A DNA stretch of 64,000 nt from Lagopus muta (lineage: Eukaryota > Chordata > Aves > Galliformes > Phasianidae). Shown in pieces: positions 45,038 through 56,900 of this stretch (position 1 is its first letter; each line of letters begins with the position of its first letter). The notes below the pieces were generated by a model that saw nothing but the letters and a program-made list of their open reading frames with translations, had not been told where the DNA came from and ran no database searches. Position numbers and translations under genes: made by a program. The stretch is taken from positions 2,393,778-2,457,777 of the forward strand of contig NC_064449.1 of assembly GCF_023343835.1 (NCBI RefSeq), given 5' to 3'.

Positions 45038-45057
45038 CCGCAGCTACCAAGCTGCGG
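45038..45057. repeat. perfect inverted repeat (hairpin)
   Basis: CCGCAGCT-ACCA-AGCTGCGG: eight perfectly paired bases around a four-base loop. It could form a hairpin in RNA or be a symmetric protein-binding site; it contains two CAGCT/AGCTG E-box-like words. Confidence 0.85.
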
Positions 45058-45079
45058 CTGATTGCCCAGCCAAGAACAT

Positions 45080-45110
45080 CAGATAGATAGATAGATCAGA
45101 TTAGATTAGA
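45080..45110. repeat. short (GATA)n / (GATTA)n microsatellite
   Basis: Four GATA-type units followed by three ATTAGA-type units. Confidence 0.85.
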
Positions 45111-46041
45111 CTCTACAGCTATGTACAAACTGCAAGTTCTTTGTCTAGGCCACTAATAACAAGTTAATAAAAACTGAAAGTATTGTCAGCACTTGCTTAT
45201 TGATACTCCCAGATGAAAAACGCACAACTTGTTTAAGAAGCCGCATTAAGACTGTTAAAGACATAACAATTACTCAGGGCAAATATAGCTTCGCTGGGCT
45301 TTGCATCAAGCTCTTAGGGAGAAATAAGCTTAAATGCAAAATAGCAAACAAGAGTGCAGAACTGTTAGGAAACAGTCGAAGGCACAAATGAAACACTGAA
45401 AAAATGAAATGCATAGAAGAAAGAGAATCATGGCCAATCTGAGGGAAGGAGGCTGAGCCAAGATGAGCTGATGTGGGAGGGCAGGAAATGATCTGGTTTC
45501 TGCCACAATTCCTGATCACGTAACCAGGGCTTCCAAGCCTTTGGGCTAAGCCTCCAGTCATGGATTGCGCTTCTTGGTGGAGGAAAGGCAGCCCTCATAA
45601 ACGCACACAGCATGTCACCACGGTCACAGAGACTGTCCAGGTGGCACTCAGACTCCAAAGACAAAACCCATCTGTGGGTGTAGTTCTTTTAAGTAACCTG
45701 AGGTTGACCTGCTATCAGTTTGCACTGATGTTGTTTTCACCCTGATTTCCTGGGTCATTTCCTTCCCATTCAGATAATTGAGGCATCCCTAAACCCTCCA
45801 TCCTGAACATTTCCTCCAGCTTTTGAGCCTCAGCAATTTTCATTGCAAAGCTTCCAGCTCCCGGCAGGTGGAATGAAACTACTGAGACTGGGAGAAAATG
45901 AAATGCTGTTACTGGTGATCCTTGGTCCTCTTATTTCCACATGCTCAGGAAACAGCAGACGCCTTTGGAAAACTGAGGGCTGCTCAGGATGGAGGAACCA
46001 GCTCACCTGGACCAAAAGCAAAAGAACAAACCAAACCACCT
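45111..46041. other. unassigned; left part possibly conserved
   Basis: 45111-45390 is AT-rich and repeat-free with CpGs in AACGCACAACTTG, AAGCCGCATTAAG and AGTCGAAGGC, and may extend the upstream candidate element. Nothing recognised to the right. Confidence 0.4.
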
Positions 46042-46145
46042 TCACAGAATCATAGAAACATTAAGGTTGGAACAAACCTCTAAGATCATCCAACCGCCAA
46101 CCCACCAAGCTATATCTCCTCAGTGCCACATCTACCCTACCTTCT
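46042..46145 (-). mobile_element. CR1 LINE fragment, 3' end
   Basis: TCACAGAATCATAGAAACAT, TAAGGTTGGAACAAACCTCT, AAGATCATCCAACCGCCAAC and CCTCAGTGCCACATCTACCC. Truncated within 100 bases. Confidence 0.9.
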
Positions 46146-46450
46146 CTCCACTTCACCAGCACCCTATGAACACAGGCCCTTGCTTCATACAGAGACTGTC
46201 TAGCCAGTGTTCCTGTTCAGAGAACAGGCCTCCAATTTCTAATGAGAGCCCAAAGCTGGAGGCTTGGAAATCAGGGTGTCTGATGCCTTGTGCCATTGCA
46301 AGACCAAGGCAACAGGAAAAGAAATGCACCAAGATTCCTTCTCCCATTCTGCTGTATGGATGAATTGAGAACTTGCTGTTGGCCCAGAGTTTCATGAAAC
46401 CACTTGGGAGTGGTTGATAATGAAGCAACTGGGGTTTACTTGCAGGAGTC
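46146..46450. other. unassigned short stretch
   Basis: No feature recognised between two minus-strand CR1 ends. Confidence 0.45.
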
Positions 46451-46522
46451 CTAAATCATAGAACGGATTGGGTTGAAAAGGACCCCAAGGATCATCAAGT
46501 TCCAACCCCCAAAACCAATTCC
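46451..46522 (-). mobile_element. CR1 LINE fragment, extreme 3' end
   Basis: AATCATAGAACGGATTGGGT, TGAAAAGGACCCCAAGGATC and ATCAAGTTCCAACCCCC. The GGGTTGAAAAGGACC phrase matches the younger copy at 25295. Confidence 0.88.
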
Positions 46523-46869
46523 ACAGTGACTGAAGCCAAACAGTTGGAGGAATCGGCACTGGGCACTGCACAGATCTCAGCTCTCCAACACATCACAACT
46601 GCTTTAAACGGCATTTCTATACTTGGATATGAAATTCACATCCATACAGCCAACGCCATACAACCTCCCTATGCCATCACACAGAGGACTGGGAACACCA
46701 GCATGTAACTTGTGTTGCTGACCAATGCAGTGGGAAATCCCAGGCCCTGCCACTGCCTGCTGCAAGCCATCATGAGACCAAAAGAAAACGTGTGATTAAG
46801 TCAGAATGAAGAATGGTCTTGAGAACGTAGCAACCTGCTCGTAGAAAATTCACGAAGAGGAAGAAAGGC
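46523..46869. other. unassigned short stretch
   Basis: No feature recognised. Confidence 0.4.
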
Positions 46870-47060
46870 AGCACTGCCTGAATTAATTATTTCTTGCAGA
46901 TGATTCACTTGCCTCTAATTATAGTTGAGCTTCTAAACACAAATGTCAATTAAAATGTTATAGTTCTTCCTGCAGCTGTCATTCATGTGCTGGTGAAGAG
47001 ATCAAGGCCAGAGCTATTATAATCCTTTGGAGCTAAACTAGGCAAAAAGGAGCTCCTGGT
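46870..47060. promoter_or_regulatory. candidate conserved non-coding element
   Basis: AT-rich with GAATTAATTATTTC, CTCTAATTATAGTTG, GTCAATTAAAATG and AGCTATTATAATCC: at least four TAAT/ATTA sites in under 200 bases, without repeat signatures. Confidence 0.35.
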
Positions 47061-47514
47061 GGGGTAAAATCCTCCAGAAGGAGCTCTGTCCTCAATGTTT
47101 TAGGCCCACAAAGCTATCATCTGTATTCGACACCAGCCTTCTGCTACGTTCCCAGCAGGCAATCAAGGGCTTTTAGGGATAGTTGCCTTTTTTCTCTGAA
47201 AATGCTGCAGTACACGCAGACCCCCCGCTGCCCTGAAGTGGTGTGGGGGAGCAGGGCAGGACATGCCTGTTTCTGTCTGTCTCCTTACCACCAGCAGAAA
47301 AGGAAGAAAGACTGAAAATAAGCACAGTATCGTCTGAATGATCACACCGGGCCCCCTGCCTGCGTGTTGGCTGGTGACTTGCAGGGAGCAGATGCCTGAG
47401 AAATAGCAGAGCCCACTGTATTTCACTTCTGTTAAAAAGTGCAACAATTAGTGAACATGGTTTGGCGTCCCAGCCTTTGCTGGGAAGGGGATCTAAGAAA
47501 ATACTTCAGCAGTT
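47061..47514. other. unassigned short stretch
   Basis: No feature recognised. Confidence 0.4.
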
Positions 47515-47780
47515 TGGATAGGGCAAGGGGAAATGGTTTCAAATTAAGAGGTGAGACTCAAATTGTAAAACACTTCTTCCTTATATCCAAGAAGGGTAGT
47601 GAGGCACTGGCACAGGTTGCCCACAGAGGTGGTGGGTGCCCCATTCCTGGATACACCTAAGGTCAGGCTGCACAGGGCTCCGAGCACCCTATCAAGCTGT
47701 AGGTGTCCCTGTGCGTTGCAGGAGAGGTGGACTAGATGACCTTTAAAGGTCCCTTCCAACTGAAAAGAGTCTATGATGTA
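47515..47780 (+). mobile_element. CR1 LINE, 3' end with ORF2 tail
   Basis: GGATAGGGCAAGGGGAAATG (encodes DRARGNGF, the CR1 DRTRGNG motif), ACTTCTTCCTTATATCCAAG, GCACTGGCACAGGTTGCCCA, TTCCTGGATACACCTAAGGT, GGTGTCCCTGTGCGTTGCAG, AGATGACCTTTAAAGGTCCC and a single octamer GTCTATGATG. Frameshifted within ORF2. Confidence 0.93.
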
Positions 47781-50224
47781 GCTGGAGTACGTAGCAGGGC
47801 AAATCAGGACCTGAAGAGGAGGAGAACCAAAGGAGGAAGAGCAGCTCCGTGATGAGGACTTCACCCTTGCAGAGGGAGCAGCTTTGTAGATGGCCACAGC
47901 CATCCTTCCTAGCAGGATGCAGGCCAGATCAGCACTGGGGGGCCCTGCCTTGTTAGCAGCCAGTTACCCTTGATCTATACCAGATATCTGAGCATCACCT
48001 TCTGATATCAGCAGCACCTGGAGGTAGAGGTTCCTTCCACTGAGTCCTCTGTGCCACATTCTTTAAGGCAACAGAGATCTCTCCAGGCAGCTACTATGCA
48101 GCCATAACCATAACCATCATCTCAGTTTGTTCCATCATTCAAACTTTCCATTGGTCAAAAGTGCCCAAATAACTCAGGTATCAGCCAAAATTAATAATCT
48201 GCTGCCTCCTGTTCAGCATGCTCAGTACCATCTCAGCTGTTAACTCTGCAGCCTGTGAGCATTTGGAGTTTACAGTTATTTTATTTTCCTAGGACAGATG
48301 GCAGACAGCACTGTAGTAGAGGGGCAGATGGCTGTGCACCTATGAGCAAAACAGAAAAAAACCCAAAAGCTGCATGGTTCAGCTGAAAAGTGGGCTCTGT
48401 TCATAGCGTGTAAATCCAGCTACATCCACGTGACTTTCATCTCACACATGGAAGCGAAAGTAGGATGGAGCCCTCAGGGTTGATTAAAGCATGAGGCACA
48501 GGGGGAAACTCCATTTTGGCACGTAAGAAATGGCCTAGAGATAACAAATTCAAGGCAAGCCTGGAACAAGGAGATAATGGATGGCAACCTCGTTGGCACA
48601 GGACAGCTGTGTGTGATCTCCCTTTTTTGCCATCTTCAGCTGTATCAAGAAAGGTCTGATGAGGGCTGGAGCTTCCAGAGGAAAGGCAGGAGAGAAATCA
48701 CAGCAAATGGCCATGGGGGGGTGGAACCTCAGCCAGCCTGGCTCCTTCAGCCCAGGCACCCAGCTGTAGGGTTGAAAGGCTCTCCCTGCCCAGGGCAGCA
48801 AATCTGCATCTGCCAAATCAAAGATAAGATGTGATTCTGTAGATGCTTCAGATAGAGATGTATCACAAGCGCCGTGCACGGGTTACGTTGGATAAAAGTG
48901 ATGCTGCTTTTTACCATTTGAAATCTGATTTCTGGGTAAAGTGTCTGTAATGCAGGGTTATGAGAGAGGAGGTAGAGCTTAAGAACTGCAATTTAGGGCT
49001 GTTAAGAAAACCTGGAGTGTGACAGCTATTGGATATCTCAACTGTTCATTTGTCTGGATGGAAAAGAGAAATGAGGCAGGAATGCTCAGACAGGTAAACA
49101 GCCTGTTCCATGTTACAATAAAATAAACAACAAGGCCATGCAGATAAATATTGTCAGATTCCAGCTATTATCGAGCCTAAAATCAAATGCCCAGATTTAA
49201 ACTTCATTGCTCAATGCAAAAAAAAAAAGTGTAAGCCAAACCAAAAGGGTAAATACTAGGAGTATGGGTGAAGCAGGATCATAAGAAACTCGAGGAGAGG
49301 GTTTTCCAAGGAAGTCTTTTAACAGAAGCTTTGATACAGAAAGGCACATCAGACAGGGCTGACTAACTTACACATCTCCATGTCCTGGAGAATAAAGTGG
49401 CTGAAAATCTCTGGGTTTTGATTAGATGTCACGTTCCTCCAAGAAACATTAACTTCCAATATTTGAATCCTCTTAAAAAGAGAGCAAGAAGGTCAGACCC
49501 ACAAGAGGGATGTCCCTCCTTGTTCTCCACCAAATAAATGTCAGATCTTTCAAGCCAACATCAGGAAACCCATGCGTTGAGGCATTTTGTGTTATTTTTT
49601 CCCAACTAATTCCTTTTTTGTTCACTTTGAATGCTTGTTTGCCTCCTTGGCTTTCATTTTATAATTAGTCTCTCTGGACAGACCTTGAATCTTTCATTGA
49701 TTTGCTCATGGAGAAGTTACTGTTGGCTAACCTTGTTCTTCTGGAAGGTTTTAATGCCAGGCTATGCGCTGCATTCAGGGCAGTTCCAAGAAATGCTTCT
49801 AAAGGCTGCTGCCTCAACTTTGCACCAGTTATCTCTCCACAAGTGAAAAATATCCAGACTGTGGAACAGCTGCCAGCTTTGATAGCTCTTGGCAGGAGCT
49901 GCTGAACGGCAGAACCCAGTGGTGCTTTCCATCAGTGATGCACGTACAGAGGAGCAGTACTGGAACTCATTACAGGTTTTATTGTCTTACATAGATCGTG
50001 GTTGCTAAGAACAAATGAAGATGATCCAAAAAAGTAACAGCAAACTTGCCTTTGCTTGCCATCTTTTTAGGGGTAAAAGGAGACTGTTAGTCTGGAACTC
50101 CTCTATTTGAAATTGTAAATGAGAAATAGATAAAATTACCACTCAACAACATGAAATTTGTACTCGTGTCTCATTAGCTTGAGAGGAGAGACCCAGAGGG
50201 TTATCATAAGCAGCACAAAGACCA
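47781..50224. other. unassigned non-coding stretch
   Basis: About 2.4 kb without recognised elements; AT-rich in 48890-49260 and 49560-49700, with a short A-run near 49219-49228. Confidence 0.5.
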
Positions 50225-50362
50225 GTTTCAGGATGCCCCATTCCTGGAGTCACCCAAAGTCAGGCAGGAAAGGGCTCTGAGCACAACTGAACTGTGGTTG
50301 ATCATTGCAGGGAAGTGGGACCAGACAGCCTAGAAAGGTCCCTTCCAACTAAATTCCATAAA
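50225..50362 (+). mobile_element. CR1 LINE fragment, 3' end
   Basis: CAGGATGCCCCATTCCTGGA, GTCACCCAAAGTCAGGCAGG, AAGGGCTCTGAGCACAACTG, TTGATCATTGCAGGGAAGTG and AAGGTCCCTTCCAACTAAAT with one poor octamer (TTCCATAAAT). It abuts the next, longer CR1 in the same orientation. Confidence 0.9.
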
Positions 50363-51250
50363 TCAGAGGTCAGTTCTGTGGCCAGTGCTGTTTAGTAGCT
50401 CCATTCATGACCCGAGCAGTGGAAGAAAGCACAGAAATGAGTAGATTAAAAAAAAAACCTAGGGTGATTGGCTGATACACCAGATAGTTGTGGTGTCATT
50501 CAGAGGGACAGCTACAGGATGGAAGAGTGTGAAGAGAGGAAGACCATGAAGGAATCTCAAGGGGAAACGCAGAATCCTGTATCTGGGAAGGAGCAACCAT
50601 GCACAAATGTGTAGTGGACTCCAACCAGCAGGAAAGTCTGTCAATATCTCTATATCTATCAGTACCTTGGGGCCCTGGTGGATCTTAACTCGATCATGGC
50701 AACACATCCTTGCAGCAAAGAAGGCCAACAGCTTCACATGCTGGATCAGGAGAAATATTGCTGCCAGGTTGAGAGATGCGATCCTTCCCTTCTACTCAGC
50801 ACTGGAATGACGTGTCCAGTTCTGGGCTCCCCAGTAGAAGAAAGATATGAACATACTTAAAGCTATATGGTATCTGGAAAAGGGTCATGAAGATGCTTAA
50901 AGGACTGGAGCATCTGATGTACGAGAGAAGACTGAGAGAGAAGGGACTGTAGAAGGGAGAGCTCAGGGAAACCCTTTCAATGTGTGTAAATACCTGATTG
51001 CAGTTTTCAGCAGCACCCATTGACTGAACAAAAGGCAATGAGGACAAACTTGAGCACAGAAGATTCCATCTGAACATCAGGAAACTTCACTGTGGAGGAA
51101 ATCAAGCACAGAAGGGCTGTGAGATATTCCTGGAGATGGTCAATACCCACATGGAGATATCCTGGGCAAGTTGCTCTAGGTGAAACTGCTCGAGCAGTCT
51201 AGAGGATCTCAAGAGGTCTCTTCCGGCCTAAAAGATTGGTTGATTCCTTT
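50363..51250 (+). mobile_element. long decayed CR1 LINE (3' part of ORF2 plus 3' UTR)
   Basis: The longest CR1 copy here, about 890 bases. Blocks in order: GTGGCCAGTGCTGTTTAGTA with CATTCATGACC (end of the RT fingers/palm region); GGCTGATACACCAGATAG; GGACAGCTACAGGATGGAAG; GGGGCCCTGGTGGATCTTAA; GAAGGCCAACAGCTTCACAT; TGTCCAGTTCTGGGCTCCCC; AAAGGACTGGAGCATCTGAT; GTAAATACCTGATTGCAG; GAACATCAGGAAACTTCACT; and GAGGTCTCTTCCGGCCTAAA at the 3' end. No octamer remains. Numerous stops and frameshifts make ORF2 dead. Between 50430 and 50460 a segment that should include the FADDT-type RT motif is reduced, apparently replaced by an A-run. Confidence 0.88.
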
Positions 51251-53159
51251 GGGCTTTCTGACTTTGTGGTAGATTTGGATCCTAAACTCCTTCTGTCTTG
51301 TGCAAGAAAAAAGTCTGGTAAAGTCTGTGCACCTGGACTTAGAGGAAACACTGTTAGATTTTGGCATAGGATGTTAGAAATAAAAGCCTAACTGATTCCA
51401 TTAGGAAATTTGTTATTTTGGGAAGGGAGTATAAAACATCATAAAATAAGAAAACGTTTGATCATCAAAGAGCTCTTAGAAAGAATGTGAACTTGCTTGC
51501 ACTGAGAAAAAAAAAGCACCTCATTTTTAGCCTGGTTTCATAAAGAACAAAGACTGATGGGATCACTGTCTAGTCTACCCAACCGTCTGCCAGCCCTTTT
51601 GTATAAGTGAATTCAGCCACATAGAGAGGTCTTAAAGATGGGAGGTGATACGAGAACCTGCAGCTGAGGAGAGGGAGTCAGTGCTGTTGGGAAGGCAGGG
51701 AGAGTACAACCCTGATCTCAAACTGGCCAACCCAGCACGGATCCAGACTTGCCATAGCTCACGGCAGCAGATCAGAAAGCAGCAGGGAGGCAAGTTAGGG
51801 TGGTAGCGATGCTTCAGGATGACTCAAAGAGAAATAAGCAGGAGGGAAGAGTCGGGTAAGATTGACGGGTTGTGAGAATGAACTGAAAATGCCATCTCAC
51901 AGAAGGACATTGTGGATGTGCTTCGTGTGCCCAGTTTGCATGGCCAGTCCCAATAGAGCCACTGCCCCAGCAATGCCTATCTGCAGACACTGTACTCCTC
52001 TGTCTGAGAAGAGCTGTTACCTGCAGAAGCAGCCCAGTGTCCAGGCAGGGATGCCAGCTGCTCCTCCTTGCCATGCACCAGAGCCTTGCAGCCCCTCTGG
52101 GCTCCGCTGCACTTCACCCTTGGCACAAGCTTCTCCTGCAGCCACCCTCAAATCGAATTTGGGCAGCAGAAAGCACAAGAGCACATTGAATTACCTTCTC
52201 CCTTGACCTTGTGATGCCAAAGGTTGGCTTTTCAGAGCCTTAAGAAGGAGTGAAGTAGCAATGCTTTGTCTCTGGTTTGTGTGCAAGCCAGTTCATTGCA
52301 CTGCTGCAGAGACAGCCCAGGACTAAAATCCATGCCCAGATGTCTTTCCATGTAGAATAGTCACAGAGGAAAATGTTTCACCTCCCTAACTTTGCCTCAC
52401 CTGCCTTCACCTGGAGGGTGTGAGTGCTGTCTTCTAACTGAGCTACAATGCATCAGCACTGACGAGCTCAGGCTCTCCTCTGACAAATACAGAATGCACA
52501 TCAGCTTCCAAGCAGGTGGCTGGAGGGACAGCTTTAATTTTAAAACTCTATCTGGTTCAATTTACTCTATTTTCCAATACTTAATAAAAAGAAAATCGAG
52601 CTGGCCAAAAGCATCCACTTTGTGGGGAAAAACAAACCCAAACACATCCTCTAAGCATGACAAAAGCAAAAGTATTTACAGGCAACTGGATGGGAAGGAA
52701 TCGAAATGAACATGCATGTAGTCATGGATGGATCTTTAAAATCATCTTGGATCTGAAGGGTAAATGATAGCAAAGCCCTCCAGCTCTGTCTATTGCTCTT
52801 TATATAGACAGGCTGCTAGGACTAAGAGACAGAAACATTTCTGCTGTGGAAATCAAGCCAGCCTGGAGTTTTGGCCATAGCTTCATTTTCTATTGCCATT
52901 TTGAAAATTGCCAATTTCAGCTCAGAAGCCTTTTGCCTCCTTACTGAAAAAGGATATATATTATGAATCTATAATATTTTGGTTATTTGTGTGCATGGGA
53001 AACGGAAGGCTTGAGGAGAAAGGGCATAATGCAAATGCTGTTTGTGATGTCAATGAACCAATAGACTGGTAATATCTGTAATTGTACTGCTAATTTTAAG
53101 GCTATTGTGCAGATTTGTTTAAAGCCTAGATTGAATTGAGTACAAGTGTTAGATTTGTG
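51251..53159. other. unassigned non-coding stretch
   Basis: No repeat or gene recognised. AT-rich tract 52500-52700 and 52860-53159. Confidence 0.5.

Positions 53160-53186
<27 letters not shown>
53160..53186. repeat. poly(T) tract, 27 bases
   Basis: Uninterrupted T run, giving a spurious Phe run on plus and Lys run on minus. No retroposed gene body is recognisable on its left (5' on plus) side within the AT-rich flank, so a processed pseudogene on minus is not supported. Confidence 0.95.
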
Positions 53187-53190
<4 letters not shown>

Positions 53191-53647
53191 ACGTTCTGCA
53201 TTGTTCCAATTTTAAAAATAACACATATTTGCATCAACAGCACCGATAAATTGGAAGATGCAAAAGTAATCCAACCGAATGACTTTCACTGGAAGGTTGA
53301 AGATGTAAGAAGCCACCTTCCTCTGTGCCATTTTTCTCAGTGCTGGTTCCACGTCTTTTCAAGTAGGAAAGGAAAAGTTCTCCAGTGTTGCACGCAGAGC
53401 CCTCCCTTCCCCTGTCAATGCAAATAAAAGGGCAGGAAGTAAAAAGAAAGCTGTTCAATAGGCATCAGAATGAAAATCTATTTTCTATGGAGAGCTTCTA
53501 ATCCGCCCTTCATTGCATATCAGCAGATCTTCCTCATGCCCTCACCATACCTTTGCCATACTTCTGAGTCCCTACGTAGCCGTGAGCCTTCCCCAGCCCC
53601 ACATGCATGCAGCATCCCTAGTGGGACCCCACATGTGCTGCTGCACC
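53187..53647. other. unassigned short stretch
   Basis: No feature recognised. Confidence 0.4.
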
Positions 53648-53961
53648 AAATGGACAGAGAAATACAATGGGAGAAGCATTACTACAAAGGTGTGATGAGG
53701 AAAGGACTGGCACAATAAAGAGGTACTGTAAAGGAAGGGAAGAAGATTGCTCACCTGTGTCAGAAGATCCCAGGGGGAAAGCTCCACCAAGGAGGGATCT
53801 CCAACCACAGATCCTTCCCCAGTGGCAGTCAGCCCTTCAATGAGGCCTAAGAGAGGCGCAGCCAGGCTCCATCCCTTCCTATCACAGCTGAATTGCCTTC
53901 ACCTGTGCTCCCAGGGCTGACTGGCTCCTTTCCCCAGGTGCTCCATCAGTGCTTCAGGCTA
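53648..53961 (+). repeat. unclassified dispersed repeat, copy B
   Basis: Second copy of the repeat at 24233-24536, same orientation. It extends a little further upstream with AAATGGACAGAGAAATACAA and has CACAATAAAGAGGTACTG, where an AATAAA polyadenylation-type hexamer lies that is changed in copy A. It carries an extra TGACTGG before CTCCTTTCCCC. Both end at CAGGCT. An AATAAA in a 300-base dispersed unit fits an LTR, but the TG...CA termini expected of an LTR are not clear. Confidence 0.75.
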
Positions 53962-56900
53962 TTCAGTAGTTCCCACACAGCTTCCAACACCTCTATACCT
54001 GATTTCTGGAACCTTTATGGCAGTAGAGGATGAATCTTCCCTCCAAATGCTGTTCCATGTTGTTGCTGTGACAGATGGCAGCAGAAGGGCAGTCTGACAG
54101 AATGTCATCTGCCATGGAAGTGTGTGTGGAGCAAAGGTGTGGAATTGAATTATTCCATGAGGAAACAATGACACCCATTGGCATTCACTGATGCTTGCTG
54201 GACACTGATGGAGACCAAGCAGTGGATGTTGGCACAGTGAGGGCTGGGTGGTTTGTTTCAGCTGTGGTGACAGCAGCAGTGGGTCACCTCCGCTGATGCA
54301 GCTCTTTACCAGTGTGGAATGCAGGCTTCTGTTCATTAGCGTGGCTAATGGTGGTGACTCTATTGACAATGGATGTTTTGTAGCTAAGAGTTTGCACTAC
54401 CAGTGTTACTGTGCTCATTGTACCTGTTGTAGTTTCCACGGAAATAAACAGGAGGCATTACTTTCAGAGCAACACACATTATACGTGGCCTGAGGCAATT
54501 CCTCTTCATTCAGTGCAGCCCAGGCAAACTAAAAGGTTGGGCACTCACTAGCCATGTAATGAAAAGCAGGAAAACTGCATTAAAAAAAGGCACTGAGAAA
54601 AGTCAGTTTTCCAAAAGGAATTGTTTGTAGCTAGAAAAATGCGACCTGTCTGTTCACAGTATGGAACATGGACTGCTCTGGACCTGTGTCACTTCAGTCT
54701 CAGCAGAGGTAATGAAAAGCCACCAATGTACAAGCCTTACGTGATCTCAGCCCTGATGAGGATTTGGAAGAGTTTGAGCCCAGCTCCCTCACGTGCAGCA
54801 AGCTGAGCATTGGCGCAGGCGATCTCCTCATTAGCAAGCAGTACAGGGTAATTAGTGTGGCTCCATGGAGTGAAGCCAGCAGTGCTGGAAACCCATGTTC
54901 AAGCCGTGCACAGTGCAGCCCTTTGGGCTGAATCTCCACTACACCCAAAGAACATCAGATGTGCTCCCAAAATGCTTCTGGCGGCTCAACGCCATCCATA
55001 TGGAATTAAGTTCACGTGTTCGTGGAGCACTCCACAATGACTGTCCAGGCAAAGTAAACACAGATGATGGGAAATTTGTTTTAAAAGCTCGTTTCTGATC
55101 TGAATTAAAGCTCTAGACTTAATAAAGCAGCACAACTGAAGGACATCGAGAGCGTCAGTGTATCCCAAATGTTTGCTGGTCATCTCCAAGACCTAAAAGA
55201 TGCCAGATGTCCTTCTAATCCCTGCAGGCAATTTTTGTGTCACAACAACTTATTGTCTTCCCTGCTGGGAAAGCCTCCAGGTCAGCCAAGCTTCAGACTT
55301 TGGAAATGAATTGAAACGGGTTTAAAGGATAGAGTCTTATAGATAATGCTAAATAGAAGGAAGCGATGAGCACCAGAGAGGAAATAGAAATGGATAAGAA
55401 ACACCAAAGTATGTGCAGAAAATAATAAAATGCAAATTGCCTCAGTGAATACAGGCTAGGACAGTTTGGACAAAAAAAAAATCATCCAAAACAGCAGCCA
55501 GTCAAGAGAAGGGAAAGGCAGCCAAGCAGGGAATCCGAGAGGATGCAAGAACTGCAGGGCAGTAAATTAAAGTTTCACAGCCTGATCTGACTGCAGAAAA
55601 AAGAGCATGGGTTCTAAGCTGAAACTCAAGAATACCAAGCCAATGGGGAGATGAAAGGCTGTACTTACACAGTGCTGCCAACCTATGGGTGCATGAACCT
55701 CCTAATAGCTACAGCAAGCTACAGGGAGGGACAGAGTAGAATGCAGCATGTGGGGATGAACTGCAGTATCATGGAAGAAGACAAAGACCAGCAGAGCTCC
55801 TTCACCTTCTCAGAGCTGAAACAGAATAAAGAGAGGACACTGAATGATTCTTCCAAGTCTTGGAGGTCTGGTGGTTCACTGTTTCTCCTCCAAGGAGTGG
55901 GGGTAAACCTGGACTCCCAGTTTGAGATGTCTGAAGCACAGGTCTAAACAAGGAGCTTGTTCAGGGCTACCAGCACCCAGAACCCATTGGTATGGAACAA
56001 CTGCCAAGAGATTGCCTTCAGCCAGTCAAGCTCCTGCCCTCTCAAAGCTTGCCCAGGTGACTCCAGCTCCCAACAGTCTGCTGTAGGCAGGGAGAACTGC
56101 TATATAGAACCAACTTTCCCCCAGGAAGCTGATTAATGGCTAAAACTACCACTAACCCCATCCCCATCAACTGGTGCATACCCACCATCAGATACAGAGC
56201 TCCAAACATCCAAACCAACTGCCCCTCTCCATCCAAAAATGCTCACCACATGCCTCCTTTTCAATGTCAGCATTGCTCATATCAAGCCAAATATGCAGAG
56301 CAGCTCTCTCCTTCTCTGACTTTGCAGCACCTGGCTGATTAGCAAAACCCTCGTATGGCAGATGAGGAGAGCAGAGAACAGAGAAATCTGAGCTGGTTGA
56401 TTGCTGGAAGCAGAAAAGGAGACAAGTGGCAGGAAAGGTTTCCCCCACAGAAACAAGATGAAAAGCCACGCAATGAGCACAGAGGGCAAGATTCCCTCAT
56501 CCATTGGCTTGTCTTCAGAGTTGGCTCAAGGGGAGCCTTCAGAAATGAAGGAAGCTCTATTGACCTGCAGACAATGTCCCAGAATGGAGACCATGCTCAG
56601 ACACTGCCAGATACTGCTGCAGTATTTACCTTGGCTACAGCAAGTTCCTGAGAGCATGAGCCACCACCATCCCCCTCTGCTGTAGTATGAAGTCACCATC
56701 CCAGAGATGAAGACCAATGGAACCACGAGGCACCACGTATCGGGTTTGATCATTCATAAACTTGTTCCCAACCCTTCTTTCTCTGCAGCCTGAAAAACGG
56801 TTCTGCTCCCTGTGTGACACTGTGATGGGACCCCAGTTCAGCTGTGCAGCTTTGAGGTGTCTTCATTCCCCAGAACGAGCTCCCCAAAGCAGATCAAGGG

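Larger units (their letters stand above)
44531..45110. promoter_or_regulatory. candidate conserved non-coding element
   Basis: Repeat-free, AT-rich, with CpGs kept at ATGCGTACGCAT, CACGTAATGAG and GCACGGCGCGCGGCGCATC. Motifs include ACATCAATTAATAATTGC, TTCATTTAAGCAGTG and GATTACATTATGAGC. A perfect 8-bp-stem hairpin lies at 45038-45057. Ends in a short (GATA)n/(GATTA)n patch at 45080-45110. The strongest enhancer-like tract in the window, by texture. Confidence 0.42.

Noticed and set aside
53146..53427. frame beginning with a Phe run
   Set aside because: Product of the poly(T) tract; no signal peptide or domain logic beyond it.
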